A stretch of DNA of 64,000 nucleotides, taken from Argopecten irradians. Lineage: Eukaryota; Mollusca; Bivalvia; Pectinida; Pectinidae. The notes beneath the pieces are model-generated. The model was not told the origin of the DNA, did no database searches, and worked only from the letters and a program-made list of their open reading frames with translations. The DNA lies in contig NC_091136.1 in assembly GCF_041381155.1 (NCBI RefSeq), forward strand, positions 49,218,284-49,282,283. Direction: 5' to 3'. Positions 50,277 through 63,435 of the stretch are shown here, in pieces (positions within the stretch are counted from its first letter, which is position 1; the number at the start of each line of letters is the position of its first letter). A program made the translations under genes and the position numbers.

Positions 50277-51631
50277 CTATTTATAAAGACAAATATGTGT
50301 AAATGTGAAAATTGTCTTATACCAGTTACAATATAAAACAAAGTTTCATCGATATAACTGAATTATGTTAAGTTGGGGTGAATTTAATACATTTTACTTT
50401 TATCGCTATTCGCTCCTTCTCTATGCATTCTTAACTGATTTTGATGTTTCTTATTTATTGAAGTCAAATAGCTATTGAAAGACACGAAATGTGTTAAATA
50501 TTCGCGAAACAAAGATGAACTAGACAAGGATCATTCGAATACAAGTTATTCATTAAATGTCATGAGGGACAACTTATATTGTTTTCTCAATTACTGAGTG
50601 GTCTGATCTTAAATACAAGTCTAGGTTATAGAAGTCAATTGCAAATAGGCGACAAAATAAAGAGGAGAAACAGTGGCTTGATCATAGGTATCTAACATTC
50701 TGGGAGAAAAAAAATGCACAAAAGAATTATATTGGCCTTCATGCAAGCTCACGTGGGGATTTGAGGGGCTAGGCCAAAGGGTAATTTTGTTTATTTGCAG
50801 ATAAACAACTTCTTCTCTGAAACTAAGCATATGGGATAACACTCATATATATTTCAATAGGCCTGAGGGGCTAAGGTTTAAATAGGCTATGTGCATATTA
50901 AAGATTTCTTTTCTGAACCTAAGCATGATATAAGACTCAATGGTAGCACCCTTACATGTTTTTTTTAGGGATTTTTGACACTACTGCCAAAAATCATTAT
51001 GCGTACATACGATCAGACCACGAAACAAGAGTTGTGGTCACAATTAAATTTATTTCACATTTTTACAATGTAATTATTAGTAATTATAGGTGATTTATGT
51101 AGGTATTTTATCTACATAAGGCGTAAGAAACAAAACATTTGGCAGTGCAGAAGCTCTGTGTTATAACTAATGTTTATCAGGTATCATACATGTTTGTCTG
51201 TCCATTTGAATGATTTTCACACCTTGATTTATCAAATCTCATGGTTTAAACATAACATGTCAAAAATTTCGCCCAGTTACGGCATATAAAACTTTTTTCA
51301 TGTATTAAATTCAACATTTCAATTGCAGCAGAATTACCTAAAGATCTTGGAAAAGAAAACTTAAACAAATTCTAGTGGAGGCTCCTCCCACAGCCTCCCA
51401 CGCTCTCCCCTTTTGGCGCTGCGCCCCATTAGGTCTTTGTCACATGTGCCTGCATGCAATTGTATGTAAGCCCCATCTGCGCTTGTACGTCCCCAGAACT
51501 TTTGCGTTTGCATGCACAATCAGTATTTAATTCCACATAGGGCATAGTGTCATGGATATTTTTTTCCGATACGCAATTAATTATTTTTAATATCTCATAT
51601 TGAATTGTAAGAAGCTCAAACTTTTCACTGG
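50277..51631. other. Upstream of the paralogue, no exon 1 found
   Basis: I looked for an inverse of the CDGCDQWQH codons and saw none. The sequence is AT-rich except for a GC-rich patch at 51380-51440. Confidence 0.4.
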
Positions 51632-51735
51632 TTTAAAGTAAGTAAATTTTGTAACTGAAGAAAAATTCTATTTCTTCTGCTCCTGTTTTTGATAGAGAAA
51701 AAATACCATTCGTCGACGGTGGAGTATCTTTATAC
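51632..51735 (+). mobile_element. MITE-like repeat, family 1 (right end)
   Basis: taaagtaagtaaattttgta, the inverse core (gctcctgtttttgatagag) and the terminus gtcgacggtggagtatctt are in order. Confidence 0.65.
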
Positions 51736-51852
51736 AGTATTGATTAAAATATGTGTACATGTATGTCTAAAATGTCTAGTAATGTGATGATATTACTAGT
51801 GAAGTGTATGCATAAAATACTGCTGTTATTTCCTTCGATATTTTACTGTATG

Positions 51853-51906
51853 ACAGTACGCTAGATGTAAACTTTGTGTGTATGACAGTACGCTAGATGT
51901 AAACTT
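51853..51906. repeat. Two-unit 27-bp tandem duplication
   Basis: tatgacagtacgctagatgt followed by aaacttt occurs twice in immediate succession. Confidence 0.85.
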
Positions 51907-53998
51907 AAGTCCCCTCATCTCGATTTTTATTTAAGATTTAGATGAAAAGTTAGTTTTCCCATTAAGATAGAGAAAAGTGATGGGGCATTAGCTCCTATCC
52001 GTTTTCATGCTAAAAAAGGAAACTTAAATGTATCTTACAATACGATATTATACTAATCGTTCACAAGTTTTGGGTGGGATATATATAAATTCTACTGTGG
52101 TATTATATATTTTTTTTAATTCTCTCGATAGAAAGGTAGAAAGGGATGAGATGATACCGTAAAAACTTTTGGTTAAAATAAAAAGTTTAGAGTTAGGGGT
52201 GCGCAAATTACACTGATATAGAAATTTGTCAATTTATTTCAATGGACAAAAAAGGATTTTATCCATAAAGTCCATTTTTGTTATTGTTAAAAATCATTCA
52301 TTTTTAGCCTTTTTTCAGCATTGATAATACATTGCAGGAGTATTAATCAGTAACTGTATTTTTACTTAACTAAAAAATGTCAATAATTAGACTCTGATTG
52401 GAACAATAATTGTCCATGCTTTTCCTTTGTTACGTAAATAATGTGCCATATAACTGGGCAAACAATTTTTCTTCAGTAATGTATTAAAAACCAACAGGTT
52501 TGATGTATTAAGCTATGAAAATGATAATAATAGACAAGACGGACAAACATGTATTTAATTTGTCTCAATTACAATCATTTGTTACAACACAGAATGTAAA
52601 ATTCTTGTTTTGTATGCCTAAGTATGTTTAGATGGAAACATACAACTGCACCTGTATAAATCACTTTACAAATACTAACAACACTGCAAAAATGTCAAAT
52701 GAAATTGGAAGACCAAAACTTCGACTTCCTGGATTTACCGTATATATTAATTTCACTGCACTGTAAATGTAAATATAATGACTTAAGCAGTACTGCCAAA
52801 AATCACTTACAATTTTTACTTGTATTTGTAAAATTAAAACGTATACATAGTAAGTATTGCATTTTTTTTTAAACTTTTGGCGTCAAATAACAAATAAAAA
52901 GTTCTTCTAAATTATAAAAAGTATGACACAAAATATACATGTAAATTTACTAACATGGATACAAAACGGCATGAAATTGCTGTTTGGCCAACTTAGAAGG
53001 TACAGTATCTTAAAAGCAACGATTCTAGACAAAAGGTATTTCCTAAAGAATATTGTATCATAACGATAGGGCCAAATATTAGTACATGATGTACTTTCTA
53101 GAATTTTGGTCAATATGATTGCTCAATGATTGGACTGGTATTTAGTTAATTTTGTACACCCAATATTACAACTGTCAGACAGAATTCTCTTTAAAGCATG
53201 TTGTTTGTGAAAGTAATATGTATGATTTGTGCCCTTTTTGGCCCCCAATTACATCGATTTTTTTTTTAAATTAAGATTTTTTTATTGCGTTTGAGATATT
53301 TAGTACATCGCTGATTTAAATAGTTTTCTAATTTTGCAGTTTTAAGTTGCCATGGTAACCATCCGAAGTATGCATAAATAAACTGAATTTGAAAATTTTG
53401 TCATTTTTTGCCTATTCTTTTGACTAAGAAACAGTAAAGCGAAATCTAAATATCTATTCAGAATATATAGACTAGATACATGTACATCAGACATCTTTAG
53501 GAGAAATATAAAGTTTGTTTAAGGATGCGCTCTATGTTTTCTAGATGAAAAACTTGGCCAAAATTTCCACATTTCAAAATTGTTTGCATATTTAGGATAG
53601 TTCAATAGCAAATGCAACTGCAATGATACCTTACTATCAATATTTAAGTTATCTAAGATGTACTCAATATTTGACATTCAACAATTTAATTACTAAGTAA
53701 CAGGTTTGAACATGATGGATTTGGGGGCCAATCTCCAGCTATATGTACAATGTATACATTAACTTTTCTCCTATTATTCCGATCTTTTAATTGACTAAAA
53801 ATGTATGATTCCTAATTTTGATTATCGTATATTTTTCCCTTACATGTATAATATTTACTTGTACGGTACCAATTGAAAATACAAAAAATCTTTAAATTAT
53901 GTTGCAAACATTTCGTTTATATCAGTTAGTTATTTTCATGGACTAATACCCAAATGTGATTTGTCATATTTTTGCTGTTGACACCACACCCAACAAAG
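51907..53998. other. AT-rich intergenic sequence
   Basis: Apart from the dispersed repeat at 52157-52225 (see 6112-6192), no feature was recognised. Confidence 0.4.
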
Positions 53999-53999
53999 G

Positions 54000-54648
54000 C
54001 AGTGGCGTAGGAAGATGAAACGTAATGGGGGGCAACGATCCTCAATATTTTGTAACAACCACAACCACCCCCCCCCCCCCACACACACACAGGAGATACT
54101 TGATATACTTATTACATATTATCCTCGTACACACAGTGGCGTCGTTAACAGGAAATTAATGAATACGCAAATTAGCATGCGAGTATGGGGGGTCCGAGGT
54201 ATCCCCTGGAAAATTATTAGAATTTAGAATGACTGAGGTGAGCTTTACAATGTATTTTGATGATTTTTCGAGCGCCGAAGGCGCGAGATTTTGGTGTTTG
54301 AGGGATCCGGGGGTCTCCCTGGGGAAAAAATATACGATTTAGAGTGGCAGAGAAAGAGTTTTACGATACTCGATACATTTTGTTGAATTTGCGAGCGCTG
54401 AAGGCGCCAAATTTTGGTGTTTGGGGGGTGCGGCGGTCTCCCACTTGGAAAAAATTTACGATTTAGAATGGCTGAAATGAGTTATACGATGTACTTTGAT
54501 GAATTTCCGAGCACCGAAGCCGTGAGATTTTGTTGTTTGGGAGGTCCTGGGTACTCCCCCGGGAAAAATTTTACGATTCAGAATGAATTGAGATGAGATT
54601 TACGATGCATTTTGTTGAATTAGCGAGCGCCGTAAGCGCGAGATTTTT

Positions 54649-54680
<32 letters not shown>

Positions 54681-54719
54681 GGGGGGTCTTCCCCCGTGAA
54701 AAAATATTACGAATTTGTA
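54000..54719. repeat. ~117-bp tandem repeat with poly-C and poly-G tracts
   Basis: A unit containing cgagcgccgaaggcgcgaga and ttttggtgtttg recurs near 54269, 54391, 54508 and 54624, linked by a tacgatttagaatg word. The left flank begins cagtggcgtaggaag and has a C-run (54068-54082). A G-run of about 30 lies at 54650-54679. The homopolymers may be mis-sized in any assembly. Confidence 0.8.
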
Positions 54720-55439
54720 TTTTGATGATTTTCTTCACATGGTATTTTTTTATTTAAAGTTACCTGCTATGAAATGATAATTGTGAGTGTCGGCATATAC
54801 CATTATGCAACCCAGCTCGTTCTGAACATACCGGATTCACACCATCGGCACTCAAAATAATAATGAATTGATTGTCTTGCTAAGACATATAAACAAATTA
54901 ATCTTTTAAGAAACATTTTTTGAAATAGTATAATCCCTTGATAGACATTTTCAGTCTAGTTCATGTGTATTGAATTTTCATTATTAAAGGTTTGAACATT
55001 ACTTGCTTGAACGTTTTAGGAATGAAACGCGCCACGCAGCGGAAAATTTTCTAAAATTAAGTACAAAAATGTGCAGGATATCCCTTTTTTCTTTCAAATG
55101 TCCATTTTAGAACATTTCACTCGGCGAAAATGGGGGGAGGGGGGGGGCAAAAAAACAAAATGGGACTTAATTAAACAGTGTACATTTGTGCTTTAATAAA
55201 CTTCAAATTCACAATATTATTTTCACCAATTTGATCTTTAATATCTTCACAGTTAAAATCATCATAGCTTCACTACTCTACTGAATTACAAAATGTATCA
55301 GAATAAAATATACAATTTATGCTTTTTCTTTAAAAAAAAAAAAAAAAAAAGACTATGGCAATACAAAACATTACATAAGATCTTTTTAAAGTTTAAAGTA
55401 CATGTACAGTGGTAGTAGACTAAAGGTTACACATTGTGC
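54720..55439. other. Intergenic, with a poly-A tract at 55332-55349
   Basis: No gene or element boundary could be supported. Confidence 0.4.
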
Positions 55440-55595
55440 ACACGGTGTGAACTACGTGTGGACACGGAGTGCACGAGGTTTAGACTACAGGTAGACACGG
55501 AGTGCACGAGTTTAGACTACAGGTAGACACGGAGTGCACAAGATTTAGACTACAGGTAGACACAGAGTGCACTACGTGTGAACACGGTGTCCACT
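55440..55595. repeat. 33-bp minisatellite, left half
   Basis: Units of ggtagacacggagtgcacga and tttagactaca end in gtgtgaacacggtgtccact. The order of variant units in 55478-55595 is repeated on the far side of the LINE insert. Confidence 0.88.
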
Positions 55596-56420
55596 TCAAG
55601 TTTCAAGTTTTTTATTTCATCCGAATGCATAACAAGCATATAGGGAACAGTACAACTATTATCATTATAATATGACATACAATGTATACAAGTATAAGAT
55701 GGCGGAGGACAATATTTCAGTATTTCAATATACTAATAAGCTACATATGTATAAAAGAGGTGATCACAACAGAACCTACGTTGATGCTGACGGCAAATAA
55801 AAAAGCAATTTTATCATTTAATTAATTGTGAGCAGAGTTTTTCTTTTCTCTGTTGCACGAAACAAAAAGTTACCCAACATATTCAAAATTTTAACATTTT
55901 TACTAGAGAATAATTCTATAAACTTATGCACGCTTGGTCTATGATAAAAATATCTGTTAATGTATTTTTCTCTTAATTCAGAATATGCCGGACAGAGAAG
56001 AACAAAATGTACTTCATCTTCGACGTCATTTTTATCACATAATGAACAAGTCCTTTGATTTCTAGGAAAAATTATTATAACGTCCGGATTCGATATTAAG
56101 ACTATGACATTGCATACGGAATTGGCTTAAAAACTTCTTGAATTTATTATTTACAGGCTTAATTAAATAGAACTGTGTACAAAAAATTATCAACAATATG
56201 TTTATACAAATAACATTTAGGAGATACATCAAACGCACTATATAATTCTTGAACAAAAACATCATTAATACGTTGGTGGTATATTTGCAAAAAATGATTT
56301 TCATTTAAAACACATTGATTTTTCCAAACATATCCAAATCCCAAACTACAAAGTTCGTGCTTAATATGATAGACCCAATTCGTTTTACAATGAGGTTTTC
56401 TGCTATTCAATTCGACTAGT
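55596..56420 (-). mobile_element. 5'-truncated LINE inserted in the minisatellite
   Basis: On the minus strand, frames read HELCSLGFGYVWKNQCVL and LNIESGRYNN, matching the C-terminal region of the LINE at 36600-41910 (ELYRSGLGFIWE, LNIESGRFRN). The 3' end has ATAAAAAACTTGAAACTTGAA as a short tail at 55596-55615. At least one frameshift separates the two coding pieces. About 800 bp of the 3' part is present. Confidence 0.82.
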
Positions 56421-56575
56421 GTTAGACTACAGGTAGACACGGAGTGCACGAGGTTTAGACTACAGGTAGACACGGAGTGCACAAGATTTAGACTACAGGT
56501 AGACACAGAGTGCACTACGTGTGAACACGGTGTCCACTATAGGTGGACATCGTGTCCAGGTAATATGTCCACTAC
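56421..56575. repeat. 33-bp minisatellite, right half
   Basis: 56421-56538 repeats 55478-55595 in the same unit order, then continues with ataggtggacatcgtgtcc. Confidence 0.88.
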
Positions 56576-59500
56576 ATTCAAACCACAGACAGACTAGATG
56601 ATGTGTTAGGAGATATGAGAAAAGATATATTTATTATGTAGTCTATATAGACTTTGACATATATAAGTATTTATTGTGATCAGAAACACAATATTTTACA
56701 CATGAAATTGCCGTTAATTACTGGAAATCATTCGTACTGTAATGTTTATTCGAATTGATACTTATAAAGTAAAATGTATCACTATATTATCATATAATTT
56801 AATTTATAAATGAGGGCATTTAATAGAAGTTATAATTAATATAAAAGCAAATTGATTGCGTACAGGTCGTTACGGTAAAATACTGCTGGTTATGTCTCAT
56901 CAATGGATAGTTCAACCCGCACTTTCCCAGTAAAAACTGTTTTTTCTTAGCTTGTGATATATAGTCAAAACATTGACTTTTATCTAATAAATCTTATTTT
57001 GGATAGTTCGAACAAATGACGTAGATGAAATTCTTGTTCGAACACATAAAGTAATGAACTAATGTGAAGTCAGAGATTTTCAGTGTTGGCAAATCGTCGC
57101 CCAAGAGATATTTTGATCAGCAAAATATTTTGATTAAAAAGGATATACTGATGGGCATAATAATTGCAAGGACATATAAACATAAACAGATTAAATGCTT
57201 CATAAAATGTTTAACTATGTAAGTATGGAATATAGTTTTCAAAACGGCATGGTGTGTGAAAAAGTTAAGCCCTGTCAAATGTATACTTTTGCTACATGGA
57301 ACCTGGCGCGTTGCAAAGCATTGGAAATATGAGAAGTCGTCCATAGACCTTAAAGGTCGGCATAACCGATTGAGCAAGAAATAATTTAGTATCGGGCATG
57401 TGGTTGCTCGCGAGCATCAACACTAGACAAAGGACGATCGCTAAAATGTCAGGTCACATGCCTGATAATAAATTAAACAGAGTCAAAATAAATCCAGCAT
57501 CTGCCAATTTAAACTGTAGATACATACATAATTGTTTATTAGATTCTGTATTTGTAGCAATTATTTTTATTTTAGAAACTCTGATAATTTGACAATATCC
57601 GATCTGACCTTCTATTACAAACCGCGTGAGTTACGTGGTAACAAAATGTGTGATCAATACATGGATATACTGAGATGGAGTACGTGTAATGAAATATTTT
57701 GATCGACTGCTGTACAGGTACAGTATATTGTACACTTAAAATATGCCTGCTCGAAAGGTAGACTGCAGTTGCCATGGTCACTTGGACTTCATACTGTTCG
57801 ATCAACTACACAGGTATGATAATGTAAATTACCTAACATTGGTCAGACTGGGGTCTGGGGCCTTCATTGAGCCCCTTTCAATGTGTTCAGTCAGGTGTAT
57901 CACCGATTAACAACACCTTATCCTGACCCCAGGAGGTCAGGAGGTCCATTTATAGCATGCTGTACTTATATAATTAGGTGGGTAGCATCTCTACATATAT
58001 ACATTATACTCATCACACCAATACGTACAATAAGCAACAATGCAAGTCAATAGGGATATGTATTTTAACTGTTTGTTGCATTTTAATTAATTTGATAATC
58101 AAGCTTTGTATACTAAAATAAAAAATAATAATAATCAAAATACCAGGTGTATAATTAACTAAAATATTTGTTTCTAGATTATTGGAACATCTAAATTTCA
58201 CACAATTGCTCTTTATTAATTTTATTATTATATTTTTTTTTGACACTGGCTTTATACATATATCAGAAACCTGATTATTCTGACTATGTATATAACATAC
58301 TATATTATGATCAAGGACGTATATTCTCATTTATAAATCCTTGATTATGATGATGAATAAGTACCTAAATTGATTTTGATCATTTATGTATATACACATG
58401 TATTATTGGCAAATGCATGGTTGTTACAGACATGCTTGATTTACGCACATAGTACATAAACAGCTCCCATCAGCTCCACTTCACGGCTGCCTGTCATGAC
58501 AATATAATCGAGGTGTAATCAGCATCACTGACTGTTTTACCCAATCTCCCCCACTTATAAATCCTTGCCCCCAGGATACGATGTACTCAGGCTTCGAAAA
58601 GATTTATTTGTGGTTTTGAAGAGAAACCAGAGTACCCAGGCTCCCCAACATGCATGTACATGTACCTAATTAGAATGGTATCTATGTGTTTCAAATTCAT
58701 ATAATCTTTTAAACGGTAAAGTATTTGTTTGTCTTAACAAACTTCCTACAAAGGTAAGAAAAGCCTCGTAAAGCCGTGAAATACAGAAGGCAACCGTTCT
58801 GCCCTCTGGCCATCTATCGATGGTCACCTTGAGGTACCTGTTAGCTGGATACTGTGCACGTGGCTTACCTGTATGTATCATCAACATATTGTGTTTACCG
58901 GTAATAAAAAAAATAATAAAATAAAAACAAGCTGAATTGGGTACTAGTCTGCAATAGGAAGACGTCACATAGTTTGAAGTTGATTTAATTCTGCATGATC
59001 TTTTATAAGCAATTACTTTTAATAAGGGATAATTAGGCTATTTTTACGTACACTACTTTTAGAACTTAAAACAGCAAAGGAAAATAATGAAAGACGATTT
59101 GCAAGGGTATCGCTAAATAACTGATTGATACGAATCAAATCTTTTTATTTAAAAGCTATGTATTACAAGGTATATGATTGTATTAATGATAGCTTATTAT
59201 AAAATTAAAAGTGTCTCAAAAGCACAACAGGACTGGTTTTTGCTGCAATTCAAAGCTATTTTTGACTGGTGAAAATGCTTGTATTTCATGTAAATAATAT
59301 ATATATATAATTCAATTATTCCATAAAATATTGACTTTTGAAAACGTAATCTATTCTAGATATGAAATGGAAGCTAATTATATAAAATTAAACAGACAGT
59401 CACACATACTTAATGAATATATATTAATCTTTGTTACTTTTGCAGTGAAAAGGTTTTATATATGTACAGAGATGTATTTACTAAGAATAATAGCGTATAT

Positions 59501-59644
59501 TATTTATATAATGTACACTAAATTGTAGATGTTATAATTAACAAATAAATACCTTAAAAATTATGTATTATTTCAAAGTGAAGGATGTATTTTTCCCCCG
59601 ATCCCTAGCTGTAACACGTCACCTTGTCTGTCTAGGTCTGAATG
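56576..59644. other. 3 kb between inverted GTGTCCAC repeats, no gene seen
   Basis: The open frames here (for example 58666-58968 minus) have no recognisable domain. The stretch is bounded by inverted copies of a ~43-bp sequence (56519-56561 and 59651-59694). Confidence 0.4.
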
Positions 59645-59694
59645 TGCCTGGACACCATGTCCACCTGTAGTGGACACCGTGTTCACACCAGATT
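59645..59694 (-). repeat. Inverted copy of the GTGTCCAC repeat
   Basis: Read on the minus strand it is gtgtgaacacggtgtccact, then a nearly identical aggtggacat[cg]gtgtccagg, as at 56519-56561. Confidence 0.8.
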
Positions 59695-61700
59695 TTATTT
59701 CACTCTCAGACATACAAGTATGTAAACAGGAGGTCACTATACATAATATAAACATACAAGTATAATGGGCCCATAGCGCAACAGTGCATTACAATATGTA
59801 TTAGTGATGTACATGCTCAATCAATAGTTTTTCAATTTTTTTTTTAAAAACTTATATTTGTCAGAACAGTAATGTTACATATAGTAAACAGGCCTTTCAT
59901 TTTGATAACACTATGGTTTCTATAATAGTAACTTGGTATATACATTTCTCGTAAACGTTTCACCATTTCATTACTGCATTGAAACAAATAATGATATTCG
60001 TTTCCAATATCAGTAAAACATAGATTACAAGTTCTATTTACTTCAGGGGTCCCAGTCCATCTTCCAGTTTCTATAGGTAAGTGCATGTTCGAGGTTCTGA
60101 ATTTTATGATGATTTGTCTATCTATTGGCTTTAGTTTCACAAGATACTTTTCAAATTCAAAATTGCTTTTAAAAATAGAATAAGTACGACCTCTTGATGA
60201 ATTCTCTATATCATTAAACCATTTTTGTACAAATTGATCTTGTAATCTTTGTTTTACGATAGATTTCAAATATTCTCTATTATATGTACATACATTCTGG
60301 AAGTCCCATATATAATTCAAACCAGTTTCTTCAAAAAAATGTTTTTAACATTTTGCATCCATTTGAATTCCATGATATTTATTTGTTTGCAAGTTTTAAC
60401 ATCAACTTATATATATTACTTGAAAGATTATCAGTAGTAATCGATTTATGCCAGAACATAATAATTCTGTTTTTAAACCTCTATATAGTGAGGGAATCTC
60501 CCTAATTCACCATATACCATGTAATTACACGTACTTTTCCTAACGCCGAGTATACGTTTACAAAACTGTAAATGAAGCTTTTCTATAGCTGTAATATTTT
60601 CGTGACCCCATACTTCTACTGAGTACATCAATATTGATAAAACAAGAGAATCGTACACTTTTAACTAGAGGTCGATAGGAAGAGGAATGTTTCTTATTTT
60701 CTTGTAAACAGCAAACATAGCTTTTCTTGACTGTTCCAACAGTTTCAATTTCGTTTTATGAAAAAACTCCCATTGTAATTCATCAATATTCCTAGATAAG
60801 AAAAACGAATCTACAATTTCAATCTCTTTGTTAAATAATGTGAAATGAGGACGAGTTCGAGACTTCCTCTTTGAAAAAATAACAATTTTTGTCTTATTTG
60901 TGTTTACTTAAAGTTTCCAATTTTCACAATAAATTTCAAATTTATTTTAAGGCTGACTGTAGATCGTTAGCTGATTCAGCCATTATAACTGTATCATCTG
61001 CATAAAGAATTACAAATAGTTTAATATACATTCCAATAGTATTACCTAAATCTTTTACATTCTTCAAACAGTTGACACCATGCTCTTCAAAAAAAGTTTC
61101 AATATCATTAAGAAAAATAGCAAATAAGAAGGGTGACAAATTTTCTCCTTGCTTTACACCGACGTTGCAAGTAAACATATCAGATACATCATTTCCATTT
61201 TTGACACAGGATTTTGTATTTTCATATAGATTAATAATTGCTTTTAAACATTTTCCCTGTTATATTGCTTCTTTGAACTTTTTGCCATAAACCGAGTCTC
61301 CAAACTGAATCAAAAGCTTTTCTAAAATCAACAAACGAACAGAACAGTTTTTTTACCAAGTGAGAAATAGATAGAAGTTAGAACATGTAGAATAAAAATA
61401 TTATCAGTTGTAGAATGGTTTTTCCTGAATCCTGCCTGGGCAGAAGTTATCAAATTTATTTCATCAGCCATTTTGTTTAGTCTACAATTTAATATGGATG
61501 TAAAAACTTTACCGAGACAAGAAACAAGACTTATTGCTCTATAATTATCTAAATTGTTAGGATCCCCTTTACGCTTATATATAGGTTTTATAACCCCTAT
61601 TTTCCATGAGCTTGGAATGAAGCCCGTATCAAATATGATATTAAATATCTTACAATATAATGGCATAAGAATTTCTGCGGTGGATTTTAAGTATTCATTT

Positions 61701-61855
61701 AAGGATTGATTGTCAATTTTTGTTGCTTGCATTGACTGATGAAGAAAGTTAATCTCGTGCAAATGAAGTGAACTGCGAAGCAGTTCATGTAACATTTGCA
61801 CGAGATTAACTTTCTTCATCAGTCAATGCAAGCAAAAAATTGATAATCAATCCTT
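61701..61855. repeat. 155-bp foldback palindrome, GCGAAGC centre
   Basis: Two 74-nt arms, inverse copies apart from a few bases near the centre and two small indels, surround GCGAAGC at 61775-61781. The outer ends are AAGGATT and AATCCTT. Confidence 0.92.
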
Positions 61856-63229
61856 ATATTTACGTTAACCAATTTAAATATCCCGCTTTTGAAAAAAAGT
61901 CAAATTATATGTATTCGGTATAAGATTATTATACAATTTGCAACATTGTACCAGTTATCGTACATGTATGTACAGCTACGGAACAGCCGCCAGTCAGTTC
62001 TTTTCGTCACCAAGGCAACATAAAATGTAGTTCCGAAAATAACTTCATTCTTTGCGCGTTGTTACAATTAAAAACGGCGATTTTGAAATATTGTTTTTAT
62101 GTACAAGAATTAATGGCTTAAATTTTATCATAAAAACATGATCATGTAACTTCAAATAAGAAAATACTGCGCAGTACTAGCAGTGCAGTCAACGTGTAAT
62201 CCGGTTGCTCGATTTAGCAGGGGTCCGGTTTTGAAGAAAATGACGATTGTGGTGAAAATGCTGAATAGGACCTAGTTGGTATCTAAACATAATCAAATCT
62301 TTTAAAAAATCAATTGCGATTTTTTTGGAATGTACCTGGGGTAATGTTGTATTTCCGTCTGGTAATTGTTTGTAGGCCTAGCTGGCAGTTAAATGTTTTA
62401 TTAACATAACCTGTTATGAATCCAACCCCTGTGTCTATGGTTATGCGATGCAGTCCAAGAACCATGCTTCAGGGCTCTAATAAAAGTGTGTTAAAATGTG
62501 GGATTTAGTCGCAGATCACTAGGAAGACTTGTGTGTTATTCTTGAAATGTGATAACTTTCTCTGTCAACTGGAGTTTTAGGATTAAAATTCTGTATAAAG
62601 TAAGTAGTGAGAAACATTGATTTTGAAATTTTTGGTGGTTTCCAACGACCCTCGAAAGCCGTGGGTCGTTTGACACTCGCAGAATCGTTTCGTCAGGCTT
62701 ATGTCACTGAAATCAGCCTGTTTGGTATTTGAGCGTATTTTTATGGAATCTATCGTTTCTAAAGCTTACATGTATGTCACCGTTTCGCATATAGATCTAT
62801 ATATTGTACACATTATCCTAACTATTTGCGTTCGATTATGCCTACTTCGATGAGTGATGAACATCGCTGCGCTCAGTAGCCTATGTTCAGCATTTTCCGG
62901 GGCTTGAGCCTAAGTCATCGTTTTTTCAAAATACGTGTAAAATATCTGTAATATCATATTACTAACAATTTCTAATATCACTTTATCAAACATTTCTGTC
63001 TGTGTTTCTAAATGTACAGCGATAGGCCACATCCCAGAAAGTTCATTCAAAACTGAAGCGGCGTAAAACTACAGAGCTCTGTAGGTTAAAATGTAAACAA
63101 TGTCAAAATGTATTCTCACGCCGCCGGTCAGAGGTCAGCGCGCTGTGACCAAGCATCTTCATTGGGAAATGAAGTGATCGAGAGTTTACTAGTTTCATTG
63201 AAGGCGGAGCGAAGTGAATAAATGTAAAT
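61702..63229. mobile_element. 1.5-kb hairpin-ended element inserted in the LINE
   Basis: ATTTA at 61697-61701 and 63230-63234 flanks it. Joining the outer flanks gives minus-strand ATTCTAAATGAATACTTA, i.e. ILNEYL, as expected in LINE RT. The palindrome forms the low-coordinate end. The other end (ATTTACATTTATTCACTTCG on the minus strand) is not an inverse of it. No coding sequence was recognised. Confidence 0.75.
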
Positions 63230-63435
63230 ATTTAGAATTCATCATGACCTGGAGCCTTATTATTACTTAAACCGGCAATAGAACAAGTTATTTCGTCCTC
63301 AGTATATTTCGTTATTTAATAAAATCATCAAATATCCCATCATACAATTTCGCCATCAAAGCTATTATTAGAGTTATCTCCCTTGTTTAAATTTTTGAAA
63401 TAATCATACAAATCTTCTATGGATATATCAATAAT

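Noticed and set aside
49871-50341. 156-codon frame with repeated DSSHAYFVH units
   Set aside because: An alternative frame of the 54-bp repeat. The frame with PHD Cys residues, correct acceptor and DSSSSSDE end is the coding one.
53220-53760. Possible inverted pair ttggcccccaatt / tttgggggccaa
   Set aside because: The match is about a dozen bases of low complexity and has no further terminal similarity.
58666-58968. 100-codon minus-strand frame with ordinary-looking composition
   Set aside because: No motif recognised, no convincing splice partners, and it lies in a gene-free block.
61702-63229. Helitron as explanation for the hairpin-ended element
   Set aside because: Helitrons have short 3' hairpins, insert between A and T without target duplication and end in CTRR. 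Here the hairpin is 155 bp and a 5-bp duplication is clear.
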